From contig NZ_SPVF01000106.1 in assembly GCF_004614185.1 (NCBI RefSeq), forward strand, positions 1 to 64,000: a stretch of DNA of 64,000 nt. Reading direction: 5' to 3'. Source of the stretch: Zemynaea arenosa (lineage in GTDB: Bacteria > Pseudomonadota > Gammaproteobacteria > Burkholderiales > Burkholderiaceae_D). A model generated the notes under the pieces. It saw only the letters and a list, made by a program, of their open reading frames with translations. It was not told the DNA's origin and made no database searches. This document shows, piece after piece, positions 44,076 to 53,043 of this stretch. Made by a program: the position numbers and the translations under genes. The number at the start of each line of letters is the position of its first letter. Position 1 is the stretch's first letter.

Positions 44076-44077
44076 GT

Positions 44078-45607
44078 TCAGGCGGTGGCGATGTGGGCGC
44101 CGCTGCCGGGGCGGGTGGGATGGCGCGGGGTTGGCGAGGGGCTCTCAACTGAGTCGCGGAGGATGCCGTGCTCGGGGTAGGCGGTGGCGGCGAAGCGGGC
44201 GTGCGCAGGCATCTGCGCCAGCCGCGCGGTGTCGGTCAGCGGGCCGAGCGCCGTGCGCTCGCCAGTGGCCGGGTCCAGGTGCCAGAAGCCACCCGCGGCG
44301 TGGAAGACCAGAGGCAGCTGGCTGGCCTGCGGCAGTAGTGCGTGGCCCGGCGGGCTTGAGACGAGCGGCATGTCTGGCGCCAGCACGTAGAAGCATTCGG
44401 CGGCGGCGCCGGCATCGATACGGTGCAGGATGAGGCCATGCGGCAGCACCGCGCCGACTTCCAGCACCACCGCGTTGCGGACACTGGCCGTGAGTTCGAT
44501 GCGCATGCCGGTGCGTAGCGGGACCGGAACGTATTTGCCGGGCCAGACGCCGTCCAGCAGCAGGCCATAGCGCGACACGTCTTCGATCTCGAAGCCGTTC
44601 ACGCTGCGGCGGATGATGGCATGGCGGCCCGAGATGCGGCGCGTGAGGCCCGAGCGCTCCATGCCGTGCGTGCCGAAGTGCGCCAGCAGCAGGTCGGCCT
44701 CGGGTTCGATGTATTCGAAGCGGCCGAGCACACACTCGTCGCCTGCGAACAGGCGCAGGTGGCGCTGTTCGCCCGCGCTGGGCATCGCGTTGACGATGCT
44801 GGCGGTGCGTGCCGGGTGCGGGTGCGCGTGCTGGGCGGCCTGCACATCCAGTTCGATCAGGTCTTCGTCCCACGCGATGGTGGGGAAGCCGAGGTCGATC
44901 TTGCCGCGCGCGTCCACGTCCACGTGAGCAATCGAGGCGTTGGTGGCGCTGACGTCGATGTCGATGCGGCCACCGCCCGCTGCAGCGTTCAGGCGCGCGA
45001 TCGAGGCGTCATCCGCGCTCACGCGCACGTTCTTGTGCGTGGCCAGGAAGGTCTGGTGGATCTCGCCCAGGGTGGCGTCGGCGCGTGGTACCAGCACCAC
45101 CAGGGTGCAGGTCCAGCGGCGGTGCACCTGGCCATCGCGCTGGCTGTGCAGCTCCACGTCGATGCGGTACTGGCCATGCTCCTTGCCGCGCGAGGAAAAC
45201 TCCACGTACACCGGGCACCAGTGGCCATGCAGGGCGCGGGCGAACACGTGGTGCGTGCGGCCTTGCGGCAGCAGGGCCGATTTCAGCGCGATGTTCACCT
45301 GGCGCGCGCCGTCATCGGGCAGGGCGCGCAGGTCCAGGCGCAAGGTCTGGCGCCCACCGGCGGCGCGCGGGTCGAAGCCGCTCACGTGCAGGTAGGGGCG
45401 CGGATTGATGCGGGCATCCGCGGCGAGAGCCTGCGGCGATTGCGGCGCGACGGTCAGGCCGGAGCGCGTGGCGCGGGCCGTGGCCAGCAGGTTGAAGCTG
45501 GAGGCATCCGGCCGCACCGGCTGCGCATGCCCGACCGCGCACGCGTGCGCGCCGGGCAAAACCCATTGCGTGCAGTGCGGATGATCGGGATCACAGCATT
45601 TGTTCAT
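44078..45607 (-). CDS. FHA domain protein with N-terminal Cys-rich motif
   Basis: 509 residues. The N-terminus has Cys4, Cys5, Cys12 and Cys23 with several His, a possible zinc site. A beta-rich middle (about 70-180) is not recognised. The FHA domain (about 283-365) has GR at 295-296, SGRH at 326-329 and the turn RYGLLLDG, which replaces the usual Asn-Gly. FHA domains bind phosphothreonine, so this is the probable reader for the two kinases of the locus. It is the last gene of the minus-strand arm, 99 bases after the phosphatase gene. Confidence 0.85.
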   Translation of the reverse strand: MNKCCDPDHPHCTQWVLPGAHACAVGHAQPVRPDASSFNLLATARATRSGLTVAPQSPQALAADARINPRPYLHVSGFDPRAAGGRQTLRLDLRALPDDGARQVNIALKSALLPQGRTHHVFARALHGHWCPVYVEFSSRGKEHGQYRIDVELHSQRDGQVHRRWTCTLVVLVPRADATLGEIHQTFLATHKNVRVSADDASIARLNAAAGGGRIDIDVSATNASIAHVDVDARGKIDLGFPTIAWDEDLIELDVQAAQHAHPHPARTASIVNAMPSAGEQRHLRLFAGDECVLGRFEYIEPEADLLLAHFGTHGMERSGLTRRISGRHAIIRRSVNGFEIEDVSRYGLLLDGVWPGKYVPVPLRTGMRIELTASVRNAVVLEVGAVLPHGLILHRIDAGAAAECFYVLAPDMPLVSSPPGHALLPQASQLPLVFHAAGGFWHLDPATGERTALGPLTDTARLAQMPAHARFAATAYPEHGILRDSVESPSPTPRHPTRPGSGAHIATA

Positions 45608-45706
45608 ATCAGTGCCGGACTTGAGGTTGCCGAAAGCTTACGCCATTTTGCATGGCTTGTGGAAACTTCCGTTGAATTACGCTCAACAACGTTTCTTCGC
45701 GGGAAA

Positions 45707-46696
45707 TCATGCGGCGGGCAGGGCGGTTTCGTCATGCGGCGGTGTCGCGGGAGCCAGAACCCGCAGTGCCACAGCGGTGATGTTGTCGAGATGCAGCTGG
45801 GCGGGCGGCCGCTGCGCGATTTCCGTGAACAGGATGTCAAGCTTGGCGCTGGCGGTCTGGGCGCTTCCCAACATAGCGGGCCAGCGCGCGACCCAGTCCC
45901 ACGCGTCAGGGCAGGACCAGAAGCCGTCGGTGGCGAGCAGGTAGGTGCGCTCCGGCAGCAGTTCGACGGCGCGGCGGTCCGGCAGGTGGCACAGCCAGGG
46001 TGGCAGGTTCAGGGGCGTAAGTGGGAACAGCGGGTCCGAGAGCACCGTTTGGCTGGCAAACGCGTTGCCGAGAATGAAGGCCTGCGAGATCTGGGAGCGG
46101 TGCTCGCCGTGGACCTGGCGCCACCATTCGTGTTCGTCGAGCTGGCCGGCCATCGCCATCGCGGTCGCCGGCACATGGTCGACCGTCAGCGGCGTGGCCT
46201 GGTCGGCTGTCAATTCGTACAGGCGGGAGTCGCCGGCGTGGTACAGCAGGGCGCTCGCGCCGGGGCGCAGTTCGAGCAGCGTGAGCGTGGTGCCGGGGCG
46301 GCGGAAGCCGTTCTCGTGGGCGGCGTCGAAGTGGCGCTGCAGCTCGGCGTGCAGCGCATCGAGCCGCGCGGCGAGTTCGGTGGCGCTGCCGCAGGGCGGA
46401 AGGGTCAGCAGGGCGGCGACGGTCGCTTCAGCGGCCTGCCGGCCTTGCACGTGGCCACCCATGCCATCGAGGACGGCCACCCGCGCATGGCCGTGCGGCC
46501 AATGGGCCAGATGGGTGATTTCTTCCTGCTGGTTGCGCAGGTAGCGTGCGTTCCCTTCCGCGTCGATGAGCAGGAAGTTGTCCTGGTTCTCGCGCCCGCC
46601 GGTGCCATGGGCTGCCGGGGCGGAGCGGGCGGCCACGTCCAGCCGGGGGCCGAGCGGGCCCAGGTCAAACTCGCGGCAGGGCGGAACGGCGGACAT
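45707..46696 (-). CDS. PP2C-type Ser/Thr protein phosphatase
   Basis: 329 residues, PPM fold, cytoplasmic. Metal-binding motifs are intact: Asp39 in GRENQDNF, DGMGGH from Asp77, GTTLTLLEL, HAGDSRLYEL, ATDGFW and the final LDNITAVAL. It would reverse the phosphorylation made by the kinases of the same locus, as PstP does for PknB. The 137-base gap before it carries an inverted repeat (46758-46786), and a minus-strand TAGAGT suggests its own promoter. Confidence 0.93.
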   Translation of the reverse strand: MSAVPPCREFDLGPLGPRLDVAARSAPAAHGTGGRENQDNFLLIDAEGNARYLRNQQEEITHLAHWPHGHARVAVLDGMGGHVQGRQAAEATVAALLTLPPCGSATELAARLDALHAELQRHFDAAHENGFRRPGTTLTLLELRPGASALLYHAGDSRLYELTADQATPLTVDHVPATAMAMAGQLDEHEWWRQVHGEHRSQISQAFILGNAFASQTVLSDPLFPLTPLNLPPWLCHLPDRRAVELLPERTYLLATDGFWSCPDAWDWVARWPAMLGSAQTASAKLDILFTEIAQRPPAQLHLDNITAVALRVLAPATPPHDETALPAA

Positions 46697-46833
46697 GGTG
46701 CGGGCAGGGTGAGAAGCAGATTAGCAATCCGCCTACTCTAGCCGATGGCCCATGACGCCAAAGGCACGATTAGACGGGCCTTTTGGTGTTTCTTGCCATT
46801 AATGATTTGGCTTGACAAAGGAGTACGGTCTGG

Positions 46834-47340
46834 TCAGTGGCGCTCGTCGGTGCGGCGCAGCCAGAGACTGCTGGCCCAGCCCGTCGTTTCGACTGTACCG
46901 GTACGGGCCCGCACCTCCCACCAATCACCTGCGGACACTCCAGTGGACACCACTTCCGACTGTACCGGTACAGTCCCGATACGGCGGGCGGACACTCCCG
47001 GTGCAGTGCGCAGGTTCAGGTCTCGGTAGACCCGGTAGTGGGCGCCCGTCACTGGTGTGCCGGCCGGGGTTTCGCTCGTTGACGTCAGCTGCGGCGCCGC
47101 CGGGGCATCGGCGCTGCCAGCCAGGGTTGGGCGCCTGTCAGCGGCCAGCGCATCCGCCGGGGCGTTGGCGAGCCACAGGAGGCCGGTGCCGAGCGCCCAG
47201 GTGCCCCCCACCAGTACGGCCAGCGCGCGGGCGTTCGCGTGGCGCCACCAGCGGGCGGGCGTGAGGTAGCGGGCCAGCACCAGAGTGGCGAGGAAGGCGG
47301 CGGCGTAGGCCAGGGCGGGCATGTGGGCGATCGTCTCCAT
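46834..47340 (-). CDS. Membrane-anchored SH3 domain protein
   Basis: 168 residues. Two N-terminal hydrophobic stretches (MPALAYAAAFLATLVLARYL and ALAVLVGGTWALGTGLLWLA) precede a Pro/Ala linker and a C-terminal bacterial SH3 domain (about 105-165; YRVYRDLNLRTAPGVSARRIG, GDWWEVRARTGTVETTGWAS). Bacterial SH3 domains often bind peptidoglycan, fitting the cell-wall content of the locus. It begins five bases after the preceding gene of the arm, and its SH3 coding part contains the TGTACCGGTACA palindromes. Confidence 0.83.
   Translation of the reverse strand: METIAHMPALAYAAAFLATLVLARYLTPARWWRHANARALAVLVGGTWALGTGLLWLANAPADALAADRRPTLAGSADAPAAPQLTSTSETPAGTPVTGAHYRVYRDLNLRTAPGVSARRIGTVPVQSEVVSTGVSAGDWWEVRARTGTVETTGWASSLWLRRTDERH
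46893..47006. repeat. TGTACCGGTACA-type palindromes in the SH3 gene
   Basis: CTGTACCGGTACG (centre 46899.5), the perfect CTGTACCGGTACAG at 46960-46973 (centre 46966.5) and the weaker ACTCCCGGTGCAGT (centre 46999.5). The first two are 67 bases apart, three times the 22-23 base period seen in the PBP gene array at 28951-29030. Confidence 0.6.
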
Positions 47341-47345
47341 GGTGC

Positions 47346-49247
47346 TCAGGCGTCGAAGCGCAGCACGTAATGGCCGGCGACCAGGTGATGGCCGGAGGGC
47401 AGCATGTAGGGCTGGTCCGGCGTCGCGTCGCCGATGGCGGCAACGAAGCGCAGCTTGTCGTCCAGGTGGTAGAGCGCCTGCGTGGGACTCTGGCGGGTGA
47501 TGCGGTAGACGCCATCGCCGGCCTCGAAGCTGAAGGCGGTGCGGGACAGGCCAAGGCGGTCGGCATTCGATGTGCCGCCGGCAGGGCCGCCACCGCCGGT
47601 GCCGAGGGCTGAGGAGCCGAGCGCACCTTGGGTTGCGAACGCGGGCGTCCCAGCGGTAGCGCTGGCCGTGGCACTGGTCTGGCGCAGCAAGGCACCGGAG
47701 TCGAGCACGCGCAGCGTCGAGAGTGCGGCGGCGGCGCGGCCGAAGCTGAGACGCGCGCCACGCGAGATCGCGGCGGTGCGCGGCTCCGGCAGAGTCACCA
47801 GCGCGAGGTAGCGGTCGGCCATCGGGCGCGGTACGGCGGCCAGTGTGATGGCGCGGGCATCCACGGGCGTGAACGTGGCCGGAATGGTGACCGCGCTTTG
47901 GCCGTCGCCGTTGGCGGCGGAGACGTTGTCCGCCGCGTCCACGGCAATCGTCAGGACGGCGCGGGACGGATCGGCGGCGATCCCCAGCGACTCGTCGAAG
48001 CCGAAGCACAGGCTGGCCGCGCCGGTATCGCGGTAGCGGGACAGGCGTGGCAGAGCCAGTGCCACCAGCGTGGCGCTCTGCCGCGCCACCGGCGCATAGG
48101 TCGCCTCCGCATCGGCCAGGCCCAGGCCCGCAGCCGCCAGCGCAGGCCGGTGGCTCACCGGCACCGCCGTCGCATCAGACTGGGCGTCCATCTGCGCCGT
48201 GCCAAGTGCGCCTGCGGGCCAAGCCTCCTGCGCCGCAGGACGCGAACCCGAGAGCCCGCCCTCCATCTGCGCCGTACCATACGTGCCTGAAGACCCGTCC
48301 GCTCCGTCGCCGCAGGTTGCGACGGCGGCGACGGTGGCCTTGGCCGCAGAGCGCATTCCAACCTTGCTGGCCGCCGCCGCAGCCTGCCCGGCCCCGCGCT
48401 CCTGCGTCATCGCCATCTCGCGCTGGCCGAGTGCAATCGGCTGCGCCCCCGAGCGCGACTTCCATACGGACGCGCGAGCATCGCTAGCCGCAACTTCCGC
48501 TGCCGAACGCGTTTTGGCCGCCGCCAGCGTGCGCGCCAGCTTGAGGAACAAGCGCGGCGCGCCGTTCACGGCATCCTTGCCGCGAATGACGTAGCAGCCA
48601 TTGAGCGGATCATAGTGGCAGTCCAGCACATTCTTCGGCCGCACCTGAACCTCCACCGGCGCCTCCGGCCCGTCGTTGATCAGCAGGACCTGGCACTCCT
48701 CACCGAACGGCCACCCCGGCACCCCATGGCTCGCCGATTCCTCGTCCTGTCCCAGCACCGCCAGCCGCTGGTCCAGATACACCTGGCACACCGGCTTCCA
48801 TACAGCGCTGTCGCGTGACACCGTGACGTTGTAGAGCACCGGTTCGCCCTGCGCGGGCAGGTACACCGCGTGCCCGAAGCGCACCTCCACTTCGCCCGGC
48901 TGCAGGCGCTCGTCGCCTACCACGTCGTAGCGGACTTCGTCAGTGCCCAGCAGGTCGCCGAAGTCCTTTTGATGGAGCGTCTTGAGCGTCTCGACCAGGT
49001 CGCGCGCGCGGCTGCCGCGAGTCAGGTGGCGGTCGTCGTCCACGTCTTCCTGCGGCAGCACCAGGGTGACGTGGGAAAAGCAGCGCGTCGGCGCGCGGCC
49101 GCGATGTTCACGCGGGCTGCGCTCGAGCAGGTCGCGCAGCAGCGGGCGGCGCGAGAACAGGGCCAGGCCCGGGGCGCGCCAGATCGCTTCCGCGTTGAAC
49201 ACGTCGTCGATATTGCCTAGCACCTGGTGTTGGACATAGACCGGCAT
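47346..49247 (-). CDS. Large locus-specific protein, weakly FhaA-N-terminal-like
   Basis: 633 residues, no signal peptide or membrane helix. The stretch about 60-130 (HVTLVLPQEDVDDD, DLVETLKTLHQKDFGDLLG, GDERLQPGEVEVRFG) is reminiscent of the DUF3662 domain at the front of actinobacterial FhaA; this resemblance is by eye only. A beta-rich segment follows, then a long Ala/Gly linker (about 270-420), then a second beta-rich part. The start at 49247 has AGGAGG nine bases ahead and overlaps the SEDS gene end by 31 bases. Probably an adaptor; function unknown. Confidence 0.7.
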   Translation of the reverse strand: MPVYVQHQVLGNIDDVFNAEAIWRAPGLALFSRRPLLRDLLERSPREHRGRAPTRCFSHVTLVLPQEDVDDDRHLTRGSRARDLVETLKTLHQKDFGDLLGTDEVRYDVVGDERLQPGEVEVRFGHAVYLPAQGEPVLYNVTVSRDSAVWKPVCQVYLDQRLAVLGQDEESASHGVPGWPFGEECQVLLINDGPEAPVEVQVRPKNVLDCHYDPLNGCYVIRGKDAVNGAPRLFLKLARTLAAAKTRSAAEVAASDARASVWKSRSGAQPIALGQREMAMTQERGAGQAAAAASKVGMRSAAKATVAAVATCGDGADGSSGTYGTAQMEGGLSGSRPAAQEAWPAGALGTAQMDAQSDATAVPVSHRPALAAAGLGLADAEATYAPVARQSATLVALALPRLSRYRDTGAASLCFGFDESLGIAADPSRAVLTIAVDAADNVSAANGDGQSAVTIPATFTPVDARAITLAAVPRPMADRYLALVTLPEPRTAAISRGARLSFGRAAAALSTLRVLDSGALLRQTSATASATAGTPAFATQGALGSSALGTGGGGPAGGTSNADRLGLSRTAFSFEAGDGVYRITRQSPTQALYHLDDKLRFVAAIGDATPDQPYMLPSGHHLVAGHYVLRFDA

Positions 49248-51940
49248 GATGAAACCTCCTCTGAATTCTGAGCACTGATCGTCGTGATCCCGACCAGTCC
49301 TAGCAGGGGGCAGATGAAAAACAGCAGGTGGCTGCCACCGGCCGACAAAAAGCTCATGGGCTGGCCCATGACGGGGAAGATGGCAAGATTGGTGCCCCAC
49401 GAGAGCAGAAAGTGCCCAAGCACGAAGGCTGCGCCCCCGCACAGGGCGAAGCAGCGGAAGCGGCCTAGCCAGGCGCCGTGAAAGTCGCGCGAGCCTGCGG
49501 ACGACTTCCATGCGCGCGCGGCGGCTTGCAGGAGACCGGCCAGGAACAGGGCCTGCACAGTCCACAGCAGCAGCGCGGCGGCCAGGCCGTGGCGGTTCAG
49601 GAAGAAGGCGGGGGCGAAATCATCCTGTACGGCGGGGATGCGTAAGGTGTCGCCCGCCGACTGGCCGAGGGTTCGCAGGCCGAACCAGTTGTCGGCACCG
49701 AACCAGCCGCCGTCCGCAATGGCGCGGGCGCCGAGCAGCATCTGTTCGCCGGTGTGCGGATGCGTGGCGGGATCGAGCCAGACCTGGAAGCGGTCGCCGT
49801 AGAAGTTCATTCCGGCCAAGGCTTGCGGTCCCGCCTCGCGCAACATGACGATGGCCGCCACGCCGGCGGCTGCGGCCAGCAGCACGGGGATGGCAAGCAG
49901 CCAGCGGCGGGTGGCGATGGACCAGGTCAGCAGGATGGCGGTGGACCATACCGTCAGCAGGATGAGGGGCGAATAGTCGTCCACCTGCACGAGGGCGAGG
50001 CCGAGGAGAGCCATGAAGATGAAGACGGGACCGGACATGCGGAGCCAGCGCAGGGTGTCGGTGCGCAGGGTGCGTTTGCTTGGTAGGTTGCGCTGTTGCT
50101 GCCAGCCGAGACCCACGGCGATGCAGTGGGCCGTCAGCGCGGTGAGCGCGAGCTTGGCGAATTCCACGGGTTGCAGATCGAAGACGCCGGTTTCGTCGCC
50201 CAGCAAGACTTGCGCGGCGAGGGCGGCGAGTGCCAGAAGCGCGAGGGCGGCGAGCAGCCATTCGAGGGTGAGCTGCGGGATGCGCAAGGGGCGGGCGTTC
50301 AACCGGATGACGGCAAAGGAGGCGGTGCCGATGCCCAGGGCCAGCAGGGCGCTGGTTTTCTGGAAGTGGCGCAGCCAGGCGATGTCGGCGCCGCCAAGGC
50401 CCAGTTCCAATTGGGCCAGGAGGCCGGTGGCGAGCAGGATGACTGCGGCGGATACGGCGAGGCTGCTGCGGCCAAACAGTATCAATGCGGTCCACAAGGC
50501 AGCGCAGTTGAGGAGCAGCGAGATGCCCGCGCCGAGCGGCGTGCCAGCGCGTTGCATGAGCAGGGCGGTGAGCCCGGCAATGGCGAGTGCGGCGCCGGCG
50601 AGGCAAGCGATGCGCTCGGCATGGGTGGCGTCCCGGGTGAACGGCCAGCGGCCGCGTTGTGCCGCGATGGCCGTGGCCAGCAGGAGGACTGCGATCAGGA
50701 CGGCGGCGATGCGCCATGCGGGGCCGCTGGGGATGGTCCAGTGCTGGCGTTGACGCCAGTCCCAGCTCACGTTGGACGGGAGGTCGGCGCGGTCGCTTGT
50801 GTAGAGGGTCACGTGGCGGGAGGGCGTGAGCGTCAGGACGTCGCCAACCGTGCGGATGGCGAAGCGGGTCTGGCCGACGATCAGCGCATCTGCTGCGGCC
50901 AGCGGGAGCGCGGCGCGTGCTGGGAAGGCGGCATTCGACGAGACGGGGGACGGCTGCCGATCGGCGGAGCTATGGGCGGGGCTCTGGTTGACGACGAGGG
51001 GCGATGCCGCGCCAGGCGTGGCGGTCAGGATAAAGGCTTCGCTCGTGCGAATGAGGGTCGCGGCGGCGGCGTCCACGTTGGGAATGCCGATGCGCGTGGC
51101 GCAGTGGAGATTGCCGCCGAAGGCCAGGGGCTTGCGCAGGTTGATCAGGCGCGGCGTGAAGCGGTTCCAGATGGTGGCGATGCGGGCGCCGACGTGGGCG
51201 TCGGGGCAGGCCACTTGCGCGTGGCCGTCGCGGTACACGGTGCCGCCATCGAAGCGCCATTGCGATTGGCCGTCCGTCATGGTGACCGAGCCGCTGTCCA
51301 GTGCCGTGACGTGGAAGCGCGCAGCGCCGAGGGCGAAGCGCATGCTTTCGGTGATTGGTACGGTGCCACTGCGCTGCACCTCGTCCCCGCGCTGGATGGC
51401 AATGGGCGCCGCTTGTGAGACGGCTGCGGCAAGCCACTCGCCGGATGCGGCGTGTTCGATGCGCACATGCGATGGTGCGGCGCGCGGCGCAGCCAGTTGG
51501 TCACGGCCCAGCACCACCGAGGCGCCCGCGGGCAGCGAAAGCCTGATCGCCGCTGGATACCACGCGGCCGGTGCGCGCCACAACGCCAGCACCTGCAGCG
51601 CGCACAGCACCGCCAGCGCCCCCGCGAAAACAACATGAGTGCCCCACGCGAGATGACGCGGGGCTCGTCCGGCGCGTACGGGCGCAGGCTGTGCACTGGC
51701 CGCCCGCGACGTTCCGCTGCCTCGCGGTCGCGTAGCGCCGCCAAGGCGCGCTGCGGCGGCGAAGAGGTACGCCATCGCTCCCGGTCTGGCGAGTCGGGCT
51801 GATGCCTTCGGCTTGGCGGTTGGTGCCGGGCGCGCGGCTGGCTGGCGGCTGCGGGATACTCGCTCGGGGCGAGCGCGCGATACGATCAGGCGAAGCGTAC
51901 GCCAGAAGGCGGCGCCGGGGAGGGCGGGGCGGGCGATCAT
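49217..51940 (-). CDS. SEDS (RodA/FtsW-type) protein with large N-terminal extension
   Basis: 907 residues; RodA and FtsW are about 370-420. The N-terminus is basic (1-95), then one membrane helix (about 98-121), then a beta-rich region to about 400 with two FHA-like stretches (LGRDQL and FGGNLHCATRIGI). About twelve helices follow. SEDS marks: FDLQPVEFAKLALTALTAHC, FQVWLDPATHPHTGEQ, IPAVQDDFAPAFFLNRHGL keeping the loop Asp, and the family signature MGQPMSFLSAGGSHLL. Such proteins polymerise lipid II into glycan strands. It overlaps the kinase gene by four bases; the PBP encoded at 28888-32226 is the natural partner. Confidence 0.88.
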   Translation of the reverse strand: MIARPALPGAAFWRTLRLIVSRARPERVSRSRQPAARPAPTAKPKASARLARPGAMAYLFAAAARLGGATRPRGSGTSRAASAQPAPVRAGRAPRHLAWGTHVVFAGALAVLCALQVLALWRAPAAWYPAAIRLSLPAGASVVLGRDQLAAPRAAPSHVRIEHAASGEWLAAAVSQAAPIAIQRGDEVQRSGTVPITESMRFALGAARFHVTALDSGSVTMTDGQSQWRFDGGTVYRDGHAQVACPDAHVGARIATIWNRFTPRLINLRKPLAFGGNLHCATRIGIPNVDAAAATLIRTSEAFILTATPGAASPLVVNQSPAHSSADRQPSPVSSNAAFPARAALPLAAADALIVGQTRFAIRTVGDVLTLTPSRHVTLYTSDRADLPSNVSWDWRQRQHWTIPSGPAWRIAAVLIAVLLLATAIAAQRGRWPFTRDATHAERIACLAGAALAIAGLTALLMQRAGTPLGAGISLLLNCAALWTALILFGRSSLAVSAAVILLATGLLAQLELGLGGADIAWLRHFQKTSALLALGIGTASFAVIRLNARPLRIPQLTLEWLLAALALLALAALAAQVLLGDETGVFDLQPVEFAKLALTALTAHCIAVGLGWQQQRNLPSKRTLRTDTLRWLRMSGPVFIFMALLGLALVQVDDYSPLILLTVWSTAILLTWSIATRRWLLAIPVLLAAAAGVAAIVMLREAGPQALAGMNFYGDRFQVWLDPATHPHTGEQMLLGARAIADGGWFGADNWFGLRTLGQSAGDTLRIPAVQDDFAPAFFLNRHGLAAALLLWTVQALFLAGLLQAAARAWKSSAGSRDFHGAWLGRFRCFALCGGAAFVLGHFLLSWGTNLAIFPVMGQPMSFLSAGGSHLLFFICPLLGLVGITTISAQNSEEVSSCRSMSNTRC

Positions 51941-53001
51941 GCAGCGCCTCGCAGGGCGCTGGCCCAGCCGCCGCCGCGCAGGGTGGCGAAGAAGGCGCGT
52001 TCGCTGGCCTGGGATTGCCAGGCCTTGCGGACCGAATCGAGCCGCCGGCTGATCTCCAGTGCATTGCGGGGACGCTGCTGCGGGTCGGCGGCCAGCAATT
52101 GCCGCAGCAGGGCCAACGCCTCGCAGGCCGCAGGAGTCCACGCACACGCCGCAGGCACCCAGCTCGACCCGGCTTGCGCCTGCCGGTCGATGCGGTGCAT
52201 GAACAGCGCCGCCTCATCGTGCCTCAACATCGGCGGGAGCCTGCGGCCATGCCGCTCACGCAGCACGGACGCGCCAGCGCTGCGATGCTCGCGATACGCC
52301 GCCCCAACCTCACTGCAGAAGCGCAGCTGCACCCCGCCCGTCACCAGAAAGTAGAACAGCGCCCCCAGCGCAAAGTAATCCGTCCGCGCATCGGTGCGAT
52401 AGCGCTGCTCCTCATCCGGGAAGAACTGTTCGGGCGCCTGCCAATTGGCCGTGCCCGCGTACGAGTGCGGAGTGCCATCGACGAGCGGCCGGTTGGTCCC
52501 AAAATCCGCCAGTTTCACCCGCATCGATGCGGAATCGAGCAGCACATTGGACGGCTTGAGATCCAGGTACCGCCAGCCATACTGATGCACCTTGGCGATC
52601 GCCTGGTTCAATTGCTGCATCCATGACAGGACCTGCGCAAACTCCAGCGCCCGCCCCGCATTGCGCTCCTGCGCGACGTAGCGCGACAGGTCGGTCTCCA
52701 GCCGTTCGAGGGCCAGCACCGGCAGCCCTTCATCCACGCCGCAGTCGAGTAAGCGCACGATGTGCCGCCCATCCCACGGCGACAGGGACCGCAGAAAGCC
52801 GATCTCCGCCTCCGCGCTGGCCGTCCAGTGTGCGCGCTCCCCGCACCGCGCCGCCGCCATCTGTTCGCGGTTGACCAGCTTGAGCGCCACATCGCATGCG
52901 GCACCGCGCGCACTCCACACCACCCCGTAGCTCGACCCGCCCAGCCGCTCGCGCAGCACATAGCTGCCACCGTCCAGCTGCATCACGTCCCCTGCCTGCA
53001 T
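51937..53001 (-). CDS. Ser/Thr protein kinase (non-RD type)
   Basis: 354 residues, cytoplasmic, no PASTA domain or membrane helix. Kinase motifs: GGSSYGVVW loop, Lys41 in DVALK, Glu in SAEAEIGFL, YLDLKPSN at 145-152 where the usual HRD is YLD but the catalytic Asp147 and Asn152 remain, DFG at 166-168 and APE at 189-191. Lacking the Arg of HRD suggests control other than by activation-loop phosphorylation. Ribosome site GGGAGG precedes the start. First gene of the minus-strand arm; stop overlaps the SEDS start. Confidence 0.92.
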   Translation of the reverse strand: MQAGDVMQLDGGSYVLRERLGGSSYGVVWSARGAACDVALKLVNREQMAAARCGERAHWTASAEAEIGFLRSLSPWDGRHIVRLLDCGVDEGLPVLALERLETDLSRYVAQERNAGRALEFAQVLSWMQQLNQAIAKVHQYGWRYLDLKPSNVLLDSASMRVKLADFGTNRPLVDGTPHSYAGTANWQAPEQFFPDEEQRYRTDARTDYFALGALFYFLVTGGVQLRFCSEVGAAYREHRSAGASVLRERHGRRLPPMLRHDEAALFMHRIDRQAQAGSSWVPAACAWTPAACEALALLRQLLAADPQQRPRNALEISRRLDSVRKAWQSQASERAFFATLRGGGWASALRGAA

Positions 53002-53043
53002 GTCACCTCCCGTAAGCCCATGCGGGACCTTAGCGGAGGGACG

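Noticed and set aside
28888-53001. Type VI secretion regulatory cluster
   Set aside because: Kinase, PP2C and FHA recall PpkA-PppA-Fha, but no T6SS structural gene (tube, sheath, baseplate, TssM) is present; PBP and SEDS point to wall synthesis.
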